A stretch of DNA of 64,000 bases, from contig CBDEVP010000001.1 of NCBI GenBank assembly GCA_965243485.1, positions 3,410,001 through 3,474,000 of the forward strand, in the 5' to 3' direction. The number at the start of each line of letters is the position of its first letter. Positions within the stretch are counted from its first letter, which is position 1. Under the pieces are notes generated by a model. The model saw nothing but the letters and a program-made list of their open reading frames with translations. It made no database searches and was not told the DNA's origin. This document shows, one piece after another, positions 8,611 to 17,135 of this stretch. The translations under genes were made by a program, and so were the position numbers. The stretch comes from UBA7330 sp965243485 (GTDB lineage Bacteria > Bacteroidota > Bacteroidia > Cytophagales > Cyclobacteriaceae).

Positions 8611-10001
8611 TTAGAGGCTTTTTTAAGTTTGAGGTATACCTCCAGTAGTGCATTGTTGTCGCCGACATTCCCCGGAAAAACAATATAGGAGAGACCGGGA
8701 AATTTACTTTCCTCACCTGCTTTCCAAACCGGCACGCCCGGTAAAATTTGTCCCATCACCATTGCTTTCCTGATCCTAAGGCTTTCAGTGGCTACATCAC
8801 TTGAGGTGATTCCTCCTTTGGCAATCAAATACGATGGTCTTGCGCTTAACCGGGACACGATCTCAACCACTCCCGAGGAAACTGCATTGATGATCCTAAG
8901 GCTTTCTTCTTTACTATCGGAGGCTATTAGTTTTCTGGTGGTAAAGGTGACGACGTCGATTCCCTGGCTGATCAACTCATCGATCTTTCTTGATTTCTGT
9001 TTGATTTCTTTTGCTCTTTCCCGGCCCGTGAGTTTTTCAGCCTCGATTTCAATGGCATGAATGTCGGAACCGGCGATAAGCTGAGACAACTGGTTACTGG
9101 TTTTAGGTACATAAGACCCTACCACAATCAATCCGGCTTTACCTTTTTCGACCAGCTTCTCTCCGCTGAGCACAGCTTTTCGTTCGATCCTACCAACCAC
9201 AGGTACGATGGAGGCTGCCGATCTAAACAGGTAATTGAATGGGTTTATTTGATGGGCATTTTGCAAGGCTATGACAAATCGTTCCAGATCCTGATAATCA
9301 GCCGCATTTACCACCATGACTTTTGCTTGCAGGTGACCCAGAATTTTCTCTGTGACCTGCTCGAGTGTTCCGGTCCTAAGCTCATAGATGCTGATATCAA
9401 ATATATCCTGCTTTTTTAAAGAGGGATCTTTCTCGCAGGCCCAGTCATACAGGTTGCTGTGCGTATATCCGAAGCTCTTATCTGCTGCGAAGGAGGTTTC
9501 CGAGGCGGGAATGAGCTTCTGCTCCTCCTGCACGTAGTGAATGTTGTCGATGGTATATCTGCCCCCTTCAAAAAATTCAGGAATTAATAGGGTGAGAAAA
9601 GATCCCGGAAAAAGAATTTTTCCAAGCGATTTCGTTTCAGCAGGAAAATGACCCCTAAGTGTAGAATCACTCCGAGAGATGATCTGAAAGGATCTGGAAG
9701 TGCGCTTCGAAGCCTCCAGCAGATTATTTGCCAGTTGCTCATGCAACCTAATGGTCTCTGCTTCAGTCAGGCTTCGTGAATTGGTGAGAATATAGAAAAG
9801 AGGTGTTTTCCTTCGAAACTCAAGTTCGATCAATTGGATATCCAGCGAGGTAAGTACCGGAAGGTCATTGACAGTCTGTGTGCCGGTGGGATCATCATCA
9901 AGGACGACGATGGTTTCATCGGCGGAAGGCTGTAATTCCGGCCATGGGACATCGAAAGATGGTAATTCGTCAAATACCTGCTTTTTGTCTAACCCAATCA
10001 T
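8607..10001 (-). CDS. Four-carbon acid sugar kinase family protein (DUF1537)
   Basis: This 464-residue protein belongs to the DUF1537 kinases that phosphorylate threonate, erythronate or related acids. The N-terminal domain has DDDPTGTQ at 35-42 and then TNSRSLTE and SRSDSTLRGHFPAE. The C-terminal nucleotide-binding domain shows GLIVVGSYVPKTSNQL and GGITSSD near 395, with a closing FPGNVGD segment. Length is somewhat longer than the usual 420. Four-base overlaps at both ends, with the cyclase gene upstream and the MFS gene downstream, place it in the core of the operon. The precise substrate is not fixed by sequence alone. Confidence 0.85.
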   Translation of the reverse strand: MIGLDKKQVFDELPSFDVPWPELQPSADETIVVLDDDPTGTQTVNDLPVLTSLDIQLIELEFRRKTPLFYILTNSRSLTEAETIRLHEQLANNLLEASKRTSRSFQIISRSDSTLRGHFPAETKSLGKILFPGSFLTLLIPEFFEGGRYTIDNIHYVQEEQKLIPASETSFAADKSFGYTHSNLYDWACEKDPSLKKQDIFDISIYELRTGTLEQVTEKILGHLQAKVMVVNAADYQDLERFVIALQNAHQINPFNYLFRSAASIVPVVGRIERKAVLSGEKLVEKGKAGLIVVGSYVPKTSNQLSQLIAGSDIHAIEIEAEKLTGRERAKEIKQKSRKIDELISQGIDVVTFTTRKLIASDSKEESLRIINAVSSGVVEIVSRLSARPSYLIAKGGITSSDVATESLRIRKAMVMGQILPGVPVWKAGEESKFPGLSYIVFPGNVGDNNALLEVYLKLKKASK

Positions 10002-10636
10002 TCTACAATTGCAATTACTCTTGCGGGTGCACCATCGCCATTTTCTATTTTAAGCGGAAGTGCAATTACTGTAAAGATATCTTTCTCCAGACTTTCAAGA
10101 TTGGTCAACCCTTCAACGATGATGACGTTGGCTTTTAAAAGGATATGATGAATTTCCGTGACTTCTTTAAGATCATTCACATCAGCGACCGAGGGAGGTT
10201 CCACCCCGATAAAACTGATTTTTTTGTTTACGATCTCTTCAGCCAGCTGCTTGCTGATCCTCGGAAGACCATTTCGATACCTGTCCTTTCCAAGATGACC
10301 ACTCCAGCCGGTTTGAATGATCAGCCCTTCACCGGGTCTTATTTTGTCCAGAACAGCTTTCAGTTCTTCGGTTGTGATCAGGTAACTATCTGTATTGACC
10401 TCGATGGAAGCCTTATGACAAGTGAGGATCAAACGATCCGGTTCAATATCTTCAATGGTTTTGTTAGACACCCCAAAATGAAATGGGGCATCCATGTGTG
10501 TGCCTGAATGCGAATAAAACTCCAAATGGCTGGCATTCCATCCATCTTTTTCCACCGTTTTGGAAGGAGATGAGCTAAATCCGGCAACTTTTGAAGAATA
10601 AGCTAAGGTGAGATCGATGATTTTCTTACCGGTCAT
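9998..10636 (-). CDS. Cyclase-family (kynurenine formamidase-like) metal hydrolase
   Basis: The protein is 212 residues if started at MTGKKIIDLTLAYS (ATG at 10634-10636). An in-frame start at 10705 would overlap the dehydrogenase gene by 62 bases and was not chosen. The zinc-binding signature HSGTHMDAP at residues 43-51 is complete (H43, H47, D49). GVEPPSVAD follows near 155 and EGLTNLE near 180. The family hydrolyses amide or lactone-like bonds in the cytoplasm. In this operon it could open a lactone or trim an amide of the incoming acid sugar, which is inference. It is coupled by four bases to the kinase gene. Confidence 0.8.
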   Translation of the reverse strand: MTGKKIIDLTLAYSSKVAGFSSSPSKTVEKDGWNASHLEFYSHSGTHMDAPFHFGVSNKTIEDIEPDRLILTCHKASIEVNTDSYLITTEELKAVLDKIRPGEGLIIQTGWSGHLGKDRYRNGLPRISKQLAEEIVNKKISFIGVEPPSVADVNDLKEVTEIHHILLKANVIIVEGLTNLESLEKDIFTVIALPLKIENGDGAPARVIAIVE

Positions 10637-10643
10637 TCCAGGT

Positions 10644-11696
10644 TTATATTCTCTTGATGATTTCACTGGTGATTTCATCGGTTTTTGCTTTGCCACCCAG
10701 GTCAATGGTCTTATGGCCGGCTTCCAGTGTGTCTTCGATGGATTTCACGATTGCTTCAGCAGCTTTTGTTTCTCCCAAATGCTCCATCATCAGTGCACCT
10801 GACCATATTTGCCCGATCGGATTTGCGATGTTCTTACCTGCAATATCCGGAGCCGAACCATGGATGGGCTCAAACATGCTTGGAAATTCCTTTTCAGGGT
10901 TGATGTTTCCGCTGGGACCCAGGCCAAGGCTCCCCATAATTGCTCCGCCCAGATCGCTTAATATGTCACCGATCATATTGGTTGTAAGGATTACATCAAA
11001 GACTTCCGGTCTTAAAACAAAAGACGCAGCCGCATTGTCTACATACATCTTTTGAAGCTCTACATCCGGATAATTCTGATGAACCTCTTCGATGACCCGG
11101 TCCCAGTACGCTAGTGTATGTATCAATGTATTGGATTTGGTCACATTGGTGACTTTCTTTCTGCGTTTTTGGGCCAATTTGAATGCGAAGTGCGCAATTC
11201 GTTCTATACCCTTTCTCGTGAACATACTGGTATCTGTGGCCACTCCCTCCGGACTTTCCGGCCTGAGCACCTTTCCGTTCTGAACAAATTCGCCTTCATT
11301 GTTTTCTCTCAAAACGATGAAGTCAATGTCTTTTTGACCTTTCATTCTCAGAGGACTCAGGATACCTTTCGGCAGCTTTACGGGCCGATAATTGACATAT
11401 TGATGGAATTGGGTTCTCACTTTAAAAGTATACAGCATGGCTGGAAGCGTATCATCGACTTCAGGCAATCCCACTGCCCCAAAATAGATGGCATCATAAC
11501 CCTTTAATTTTCCTAATGCTTCTTCCGGTAGAAAAACCCCATGTTGTTTATAATACCCTGCACCATATGGAAATTCATCAAATGAGAGTTTGAAATCATA
11601 TTTCTGAGCGGTGTGTTTAAGCACCTCAACCCCGGCAGGTACGATCTTATGACCCACACCGTCACCGGGTACTACTGCTATTTTATATCCATTCAT
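10644..11696 (-). CDS. Tartrate/D-malate-type NAD-dependent decarboxylating dehydrogenase
   Basis: This 350-residue member of the isocitrate/isopropylmalate dehydrogenase superfamily begins with the dinucleotide-domain start IAVVPGDGVGHKIVPAG. The substrate-defining stretch is LRENNEGEF at 129-137, resembling tartrate and D-malate dehydrogenases (RENxEGEY) rather than the RELTGGIY of LeuB. Metal ligands lie in NMIGDILSDLGG, and PIHGSAPDIAGK is the NAD-binding loop. It should oxidatively decarboxylate a 2-hydroxy acid. Position between the CBM lipoprotein and the cyclase/kinase genes suggests it acts on a phosphorylated or free C4 acid in this pathway, where PdxA-family enzymes usually serve. 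Confidence 0.85.
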   Translation of the reverse strand: MNGYKIAVVPGDGVGHKIVPAGVEVLKHTAQKYDFKLSFDEFPYGAGYYKQHGVFLPEEALGKLKGYDAIYFGAVGLPEVDDTLPAMLYTFKVRTQFHQYVNYRPVKLPKGILSPLRMKGQKDIDFIVLRENNEGEFVQNGKVLRPESPEGVATDTSMFTRKGIERIAHFAFKLAQKRRKKVTNVTKSNTLIHTLAYWDRVIEEVHQNYPDVELQKMYVDNAAASFVLRPEVFDVILTTNMIGDILSDLGGAIMGSLGLGPSGNINPEKEFPSMFEPIHGSAPDIAGKNIANPIGQIWSGALMMEHLGETKAAEAIVKSIEDTLEAGHKTIDLGGKAKTDEITSEIIKRI

Positions 11697-11727
11697 ATTT
11701 TTTTGAAACTCAACGATCGAAAGTAGA

Positions 11728-12423
11728 TTAATTTTTTAATACAGGAGGAGGACCTTCCCCGACGGGCTTGTGATACTCCTTTGTCATGGCCCATTTATCA
11801 AATTCAAACCCATCTTCACGCATGGAAAATGAGATGGTATGTTTACCTGCGGAAGGTACTTCAAGCCAGATCAGTTGAGGCACGCCACAATGCACTTCTT
11901 CCGTTCTTTGTTTGCTGTCCCAGGTCCAGGCATTTTTTCCGTCACACCATTGCATCCGCTGTCCGCTTTCGGGCCAGGTGCCATCGATACCCACATGAAT
12001 TCCATTGTCTTCGGTACCGGTAGAATATGCCCTGACCCATACGTAGTATTTTCCGGGATTGTTAAAATAGACCTTATAGTCCAGCACAGCCATCTCACCA
12101 GCTTGATTGGAGAAATTGACCCCTCGTTTCAGGGTGTCGTCGTGGGTGACCCTGGTGTCCGGTAAGATCTCCAGGTAAGCCCCGCCGCTCGCAGTTTCAT
12201 AGTGTGGATCATCCGGGTCTTCCAGAGCAGGGTGATCTGAGTTTTCGCTGATTAAATACCAGCTTCTGGAGCTGACAGATCTTTGACTGGCAAAATCTTC
12301 AGCCTCCACTGCCAATACCCCATCTTTCTCCTGAAAAAGAGGTATTTCTGTACAACCACTTAAGACCAGGGAAACAAGTCCGGCTAAAGCATTGGTGGTT
12401 ATTCTAATTTTAGGATTATTCAT
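11728..12423 (-). CDS. Exported lipoprotein with carbohydrate-binding-module-like domain
   Basis: This 231-residue lipoprotein has a lipobox LSGC at residues 21-24. The mature region begins VLAVEAEDFASQ, the usual opening of CBM6/CBM35-like and GH115-C-terminal-like beta-sandwich domains. It continues with GGAYLEILPD, VYFNNPGKYYVWVRAYSTG, HVGIDGTWPESG, and ends with KHTISFSMREDGFEFDKWAMT, the common terminal strand of such modules. It probably binds a carbohydrate at the cell surface. It is the promoter-proximal gene of the acid-sugar operon, so it may capture the polymer from which the acid is released. Confidence 0.7.
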   Translation of the reverse strand: MNNPKIRITTNALAGLVSLVLSGCTEIPLFQEKDGVLAVEAEDFASQRSVSSRSWYLISENSDHPALEDPDDPHYETASGGAYLEILPDTRVTHDDTLKRGVNFSNQAGEMAVLDYKVYFNNPGKYYVWVRAYSTGTEDNGIHVGIDGTWPESGQRMQWCDGKNAWTWDSKQRTEEVHCGVPQLIWLEVPSAGKHTISFSMREDGFEFDKWAMTKEYHKPVGEGPPPVLKN

Positions 12424-12523
12424 GGGGTACTTTAAAAGAGCAATCTGAAGTCATGGTGAAGTTTATATCATCGAAATGAATAATCGATGGTCAATGCTAA
12501 ATAATTTTTTCGCAAAGCTTACC

Positions 12524-12535
12524 GCAAACGTTTGC
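12524..12535. promoter_or_regulatory. Operator-like palindrome for a LacI-family regulator
   Basis: A perfect 12-base palindrome GCAAACGTTTGC with a central CG lies in the 211-base divergent intergenic region between the CBM lipoprotein gene and the LacI-family gene. LacI-family operators typically have this form. On the minus strand a near-consensus -7 element, TAAGCTTTG (12513-12521), lies immediately downstream, so a bound repressor would cover the promoter of the catabolic operon. Binding by the adjacent regulator is inferred. Confidence 0.7.
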
Positions 12536-12634
12536 AGAAACCAGACCCGTTTTTATCTTGTGCATTTATCATTGATTTTAGTAGAAAATATTCTTCAGTC
12601 AATGGTATGGACCGGGGTTGAAATTTTGTATTAA

Positions 12635-13651
12635 ATGAAGAATAAACCAGCTACTTTAAAAGACATTGCCAGCCGGCTGGGTGTTGCTATCTCCACGGTT
12701 TCCCGGGCTATAAGTGATCATCCGGATATCAGCGAAGCCACTAAATCCAGGATCATGCAGGTGGTGAAAAAGCTGGATTATCAGCCCAATCAATTGGCCA
12801 TTAACCTGCTTAATCAGAGAAGCAATTCAATTGGAGTGATCGTCCCAAGTATTTCATATTACTTATATGCAAGGGCAATTTCAGGCATTGAGGAGGAAGC
12901 TGAGCGACATGGATATAAATTAATCATTTGTCAGACCAATGAATCCCCAAGCAGAGAATCGGAGATTATCGATGAGCTGATGAAAATGCGGGTAGCCGGG
13001 ATCATTGTATCTGTATCAAGCCAGGGAAAGGATTTCTCGCATTTTAAAAGGGCGATTAAACGGATCCCTTTGGTTTTCTTCAACAGAGATTGCAATATCA
13101 GGGCCTCCAAAGTGATGATCAACAACTACGAGGCCTCCTATGATCTGACTCGACATCTGATAGAAGTCGGAAGAGATCACATTGCTTTTTTGGCGGGTCC
13201 CAAAACCCTGCAGATCAGCAATAAACGCCTGAAAGGTTACAGGGATGCCTTATCCGATTACGGAATAGTACCGGACGAAAGATTAATATGCCATAGTCCG
13301 ATATCACAAATGGGAGCAATGAAAAAGATTGAAGGATTATTGAATACATCTTTCATCATCGATGCAATCATATCATTTAGTGACCAGTTAGCCATGGGGG
13401 CCATCAGAGCCATAAAGAAAAGAGGTATTAGCATTCCGCAGCAAATTGCTGTGGCCGGGTTTAACAATGAACCTTCTGACGAATTGCTTGATCCACCATT
13501 AACAAGTATTGAACAACCTGCTTTTGAAATGGGAAAAAGGTCAGCTGAATTGCTAATACAACAGGTTGAAAAGCCTAATATGCAATATCAGCAGATTACC
13601 CTGAATGCCCGGTTGATTGTCCGAAAATCTACTGAAACATCTGATCTTTAA
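12635..13651 (+). CDS. LacI-family transcriptional regulator
   Basis: This 338-residue repressor has an N-terminal helix-turn-helix TLKDIASRLGVAISTVSRAI (7-26) with the LacI hinge DYQPNQLAINL. The periplasmic-binding-like sensor domain starts SIGVIVPSISYYLYA and continues through IISFSDQLAMGAIRAIKKRG, AVAGFNNEP and a C-terminal LTSIEQPAFEMG. It is divergent from the acid-sugar operon, with a palindromic operator in between, so it probably represses that operon until a sugar acid or intermediate binds. A weak -7-like AAATTTTG sits 6 bases before the ATG. Confidence 0.9.
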   Translation: MKNKPATLKDIASRLGVAISTVSRAISDHPDISEATKSRIMQVVKKLDYQPNQLAINLLNQRSNSIGVIVPSISYYLYARAISGIEEEAERHGYKLIICQTNESPSRESEIIDELMKMRVAGIIVSVSSQGKDFSHFKRAIKRIPLVFFNRDCNIRASKVMINNYEASYDLTRHLIEVGRDHIAFLAGPKTLQISNKRLKGYRDALSDYGIVPDERLICHSPISQMGAMKKIEGLLNTSFIIDAIISFSDQLAMGAIRAIKKRGISIPQQIAVAGFNNEPSDELLDPPLTSIEQPAFEMGKRSAELLIQQVEKPNMQYQQITLNARLIVRKSTETSDL

Positions 13652-13680
13652 ATTAGCGTCGGATTTTTAAGTGATTCTAC

Positions 13681-13688
13681 TAATTTTG
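13681..13688 (+). promoter_or_regulatory. Bacteroidota-type -7 element (TAATTTTG) before guaA
   Basis: TAATTTTG matches the TAnnTTTG consensus of the Bacteroidota primary sigma factor. It ends 5 bases before the guaA ATG at 13694, so the transcript would start at or next to the start codon. No convincing -33 element was found. Confidence 0.45.
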
Positions 13689-13693
13689 CCGGC

Positions 13694-15220
13694 ATGACAG
13701 ACAAAATCCTGATCCTTGACTTTGGTTCTCAGTACACCCAGTTAATCGCAAGGAGGATCAGGGAGCTCAATGTCTATTGCGAGATCCATCCGTTCAATCA
13801 TTTTCCTAAACCTGATCAGTCAGTCAAAGGCATCGTTTTGTCAGGTAGCCCCTGCTCGGTTTTGGATGAGGATGCTCCTGACCTACAGTTGAATGAGTTG
13901 CCACGGGTGCCTATCCTGGGTGTTTGCTACGGGGCTCAGCTTCTGGCGCATAAGCATGGCGGTAAGCTGAGTAAGTCTTTGCACCGGGAATATGGCCGGG
14001 CTAACCTTGCCCATCTGGACACTCACTTTGACTTACTGAAAGAACTTTCGACAGGTAGCCAGGTCTGGATGTCGCATGGCGACACGATCACCGAACTTCC
14101 AGAGAATTTTGAATCGATTGCCCGGACCGAGAGCATTCCTGTGGCAGCATTCAAAGTCAGGGATGAGCCTGTCTATGGCATTCAGTTTCACCCGGAAGTG
14201 ACTCACACGGTAGAGGGCAAAACCTTATTGAGAAATTTTGTGGTTCATATCTGCAAGGCCTCCCGGGACTGGACAGCAGACATTTTTGTAGAGCAGACTG
14301 TTTCAGAATTGAAAGCAAAACTGGGTAATGAAAAAGTTGTGATGGGGTTGTCCGGAGGAGTAGATTCATCGGTAGCTGCCACGCTGATCCACCAGGCCAT
14401 CGGCAGGAATCTTTACTGCATTTTCGTTGATAATGGGTTGTTGAGAAAAAATGAATTTGAAAAAGTACTCAAATCCTATGAAGGTCTCGGTCTGAATGTA
14501 AAAGGTGTTGATGCAAAGGATGAGTTCTACAGGGCTTTGCAGGGTAAAACAGATCCGGAGGAAAAGAGGAAGGCCATCGGAAGGGTCTTCATAGAAGTTT
14601 TTGACCGTGAAGCCCACAAGATCAAGGATGTGAAGTGGCTTGGACAGGGGACCATTTACCCCGATGTGATCGAATCCGTGTCTGTAAAGGGTCCTTCTGC
14701 GACCATCAAATCTCACCATAACGTGGGTGGATTACCCGAGAAAATGCATTTGAAAGTGGTCGAGCCACTCAATACCTTATTTAAAGACGAAGTGAGAAAC
14801 GTGGGCAGAGCATTAGCAATTCCGCAGGCCATTCTCGGGAGACATCCGTTTCCGGGACCAGGTCTGGGCATAAGGATCCTGGGAGAGATTACCCCCGAAA
14901 AAGTACGGATACTTCAGGAGGTTGATGATATATTTGTTTCCGGTCTTCAGGAAGAAGGGCATTATGACGATGTATGGCAAGCCGGGGCCATGCTGCTGCC
15001 GGTGCAATCTGTGGGAGTAATGGGGGATGAGAGGACCTATGAAGGTGTGGTAGCACTCAGGGCTGTGACCAGTCTGGATGGAATGACAGCTGACTGGTGT
15101 CACCTGCCTTATGATTTTCTGGGAAGGATAAGTAGTAAAATTATTAATCGTGTCAAAGGAGTAAACAGAGTTGTCTATGACATATCTTCCAAACCTCCGG
15201 CAACCATAGAATGGGAATAA
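13694..15220 (+). CDS. guaA: GMP synthase (glutamine-hydrolysing)
   Basis: This 508-residue enzyme converts XMP to GMP with glutamine and ATP. The class I amidotransferase domain opens at ILILDFGSQYTQLIARRIRE. It carries nucleophile C78 in GVCYGAQ and the His-Glu pair in GIQFHPEVTHT. The ATP pyrophosphatase P-loop is LSGGVDSS near residue 220. The C-terminal dimerisation domain contains HPFPGPGLGIRILGEIT, and the protein ends with the typical KPPATIEWE. Length and all catalytic motifs are normal. It is followed after 10 bases by an LpoA-like gene. Confidence 0.98.
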   Translation: MTDKILILDFGSQYTQLIARRIRELNVYCEIHPFNHFPKPDQSVKGIVLSGSPCSVLDEDAPDLQLNELPRVPILGVCYGAQLLAHKHGGKLSKSLHREYGRANLAHLDTHFDLLKELSTGSQVWMSHGDTITELPENFESIARTESIPVAAFKVRDEPVYGIQFHPEVTHTVEGKTLLRNFVVHICKASRDWTADIFVEQTVSELKAKLGNEKVVMGLSGGVDSSVAATLIHQAIGRNLYCIFVDNGLLRKNEFEKVLKSYEGLGLNVKGVDAKDEFYRALQGKTDPEEKRKAIGRVFIEVFDREAHKIKDVKWLGQGTIYPDVIESVSVKGPSATIKSHHNVGGLPEKMHLKVVEPLNTLFKDEVRNVGRALAIPQAILGRHPFPGPGLGIRILGEITPEKVRILQEVDDIFVSGLQEEGHYDDVWQAGAMLLPVQSVGVMGDERTYEGVVALRAVTSLDGMTADWCHLPYDFLGRISSKIINRVKGVNRVVYDISSKPPATIEWE

Positions 15221-15230
15221 CCTTGTCATT

Positions 15231-17135
15231 GTGATCCGTATTTTAGCCAGCATTATATCAAAAAAAGTTTTTAATCTGACGATCCTTCTTGGGGTGCCTT
15301 TGGTTTTGATTAGCCAAAGCGTGCAGGAGGAATACCTGGAAGCCAAACGGCTTTTTAATACCGGGCAATACCTGAGTGCAAAAGCGACTTTTTCTAACCT
15401 GGCCAGATCCAATACCCCTTTTGCATCCTATGCCTCCTTTTATTACGGTCTGAGTGCCTGGGAATCCGGAGATGCTGACATCGCCATTGATTCATGGAAC
15501 AGGTTGCTGGAGCAATATCCTGACTTTGACCAAAAGGGAGAAGTGCTGTATTGGTTGTCTTTTGCCGAATTTTCCACAGGGGATATGGTGCAGGGCATCA
15601 ACTATGCTAAAAGGCATGCGGAGGAAGTCCGTGATACCACTGCGGAAACGGAACTGACAAGCACTTTTATTGCCAGGGTTTCCATGGATTCTCTGAAGCA
15701 ATTGATCGATATCTTTCCTCAATTTGATCTGCTGGCTGAGACTTATGTGAAACGATCTCTTGACTTACCTTACAATGAAAGGGATTTTGTCTACATCGAC
15801 AGTCTCAGGAGCACACATGATATTGATATTGCCAGGATAACAGATGTGAGTTTACCGATCATCAAAAAGGACAGTTACCGTATTGCTGCGATGTTACCTT
15901 TTATGTATGAATCCCTTGAAAATCCGGGCAGGATCCTGCAAAACAGTCTCGTGACTGACCTTTATCAGGGAATGGAGCTGGCGGTGGAGGATTTGCGGAA
16001 GGAAGGGATCAATATTGACCTGATTCCATATGATACCAAAAGGAGTAAGGCCGAAACGGCATCTATCCTAGAATCTAAAAATTTTAAAAATACTGACCTG
16101 ATCATTGGGCCTCTTTATTCTGACCCGGTGCAGTCCGCTCAGGATTACAGCCTGGCCCATCAGATGAACATGATCAATCCGATTTCTTCCACGAGTGAGA
16201 TCATCGGAAGAAATCCTTTTTCCTTTTTATTCAAACCTTCCACTGAGACCATGGCTTTAGCGCTTGCGGATCTTGCCATTGCGGAAATGGACTCCAATAA
16301 AAATGCGATGATCTTCTACGAACAGGGAAATGAGAAAGATTCATTGCTTGCTTCCATTTATAGCGAAAAACTTGAGGCAGCAGGTTTTAACATTGTGTGG
16401 AACACGGCCATCAATCAGGACAATGCCAAGGCTATCCAGGATTCGCTAACAGCCGAGCATGATGTCTATCTGACTAAATACCAGGCGGACTCTATCAGAA
16501 GAATCCCGGACAGGATGGTGGAATCCAGGCGCGTAAGGGATGATGAACTAAAAAGGATCTATGCAGAGCAGGGAAAGGAGAATGCATTTACCCTGCCTGT
16601 GACCTGGGAAGATAGCAAAGCCATGGTATACTACGAGGAGGTGCTGGACATGGCCAAGGATTCGATCGGTCACTTTCTGGTAGCAACACATAAAAGCGTA
16701 TTTTCCAATAACCTCATCAGTGTGGTGCAGGCCAGAAAAGACAGCACCCGGATCTATACCTATGCCGACTGGCTGGGTTATACCATGGCAGATTACAATC
16801 AATTCGAAAGATTGGGAATTACCATGGCAGATCCGTCGTTTATTGATAAGGAAAGGTTTTCATTTCAGGAGACTTCGGACCGGTTAGCTCTCAGATACAA
16901 AACCATCCCTTCCGAATATCATTATACCGGGTATGAGCTCATCTGGTTTGTCGGCAGACAGATGAACGCTTATGGAAAATATTTCCAGAATGGATTGAGA
17001 GAAGGCCGGTTCACGAAAGGTAAGATCTTTGAAGGTGTGGAGTATGGTTTGGCCAATGATAATCAGGTCGTTCCCATTATAAGGTTCAGAGATACAAAGT
17101 TGGAAGTGGTGAACAGAAATTCTTATGGATATTGA
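15231..17135 (+). CDS. TPR plus periplasmic-binding (type 1) exported protein, LpoA-like architecture
   Basis: The GTG at 15231 gives a 634-residue protein whose first 30 residues form a signal peptide (VFNLTILLGVPLVLISQS). Residues 30-190 look like TPR repeats (EYLEAKRLFNTGQYLSAKATF, YPDFDQKGEVLYWLSFAEF). From about 215 it matches a type 1 periplasmic-binding fold: YRIAAMLPFMYE, DLYQGMELAVEDLRKEGINIDL, DLIIGPLYSD and MNMINPISSTSEI. Such proteins are often labelled ABC transporter binding proteins, but the TPR plus binding-fold order also matches LpoA, an outer-membrane activator of PBP1A. No transporter genes are nearby. Its end overlaps hemL by 11 bases. Confidence 0.8.
   Translation: MIRILASIISKKVFNLTILLGVPLVLISQSVQEEYLEAKRLFNTGQYLSAKATFSNLARSNTPFASYASFYYGLSAWESGDADIAIDSWNRLLEQYPDFDQKGEVLYWLSFAEFSTGDMVQGINYAKRHAEEVRDTTAETELTSTFIARVSMDSLKQLIDIFPQFDLLAETYVKRSLDLPYNERDFVYIDSLRSTHDIDIARITDVSLPIIKKDSYRIAAMLPFMYESLENPGRILQNSLVTDLYQGMELAVEDLRKEGINIDLIPYDTKRSKAETASILESKNFKNTDLIIGPLYSDPVQSAQDYSLAHQMNMINPISSTSEIIGRNPFSFLFKPSTETMALALADLAIAEMDSNKNAMIFYEQGNEKDSLLASIYSEKLEAAGFNIVWNTAINQDNAKAIQDSLTAEHDVYLTKYQADSIRRIPDRMVESRRVRDDELKRIYAEQGKENAFTLPVTWEDSKAMVYYEEVLDMAKDSIGHFLVATHKSVFSNNLISVVQARKDSTRIYTYADWLGYTMADYNQFERLGITMADPSFIDKERFSFQETSDRLALRYKTIPSEYHYTGYELIWFVGRQMNAYGKYFQNGLREGRFTKGKIFEGVEYGLANDNQVVPIIRFRDTKLEVVNRNSYGY

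Noticed and set aside
14813..15412. A 199-codon open frame antisense to guaA and the LpoA-like gene
   Set aside because: It lies opposite two clear genes and its translation has no domain pattern.
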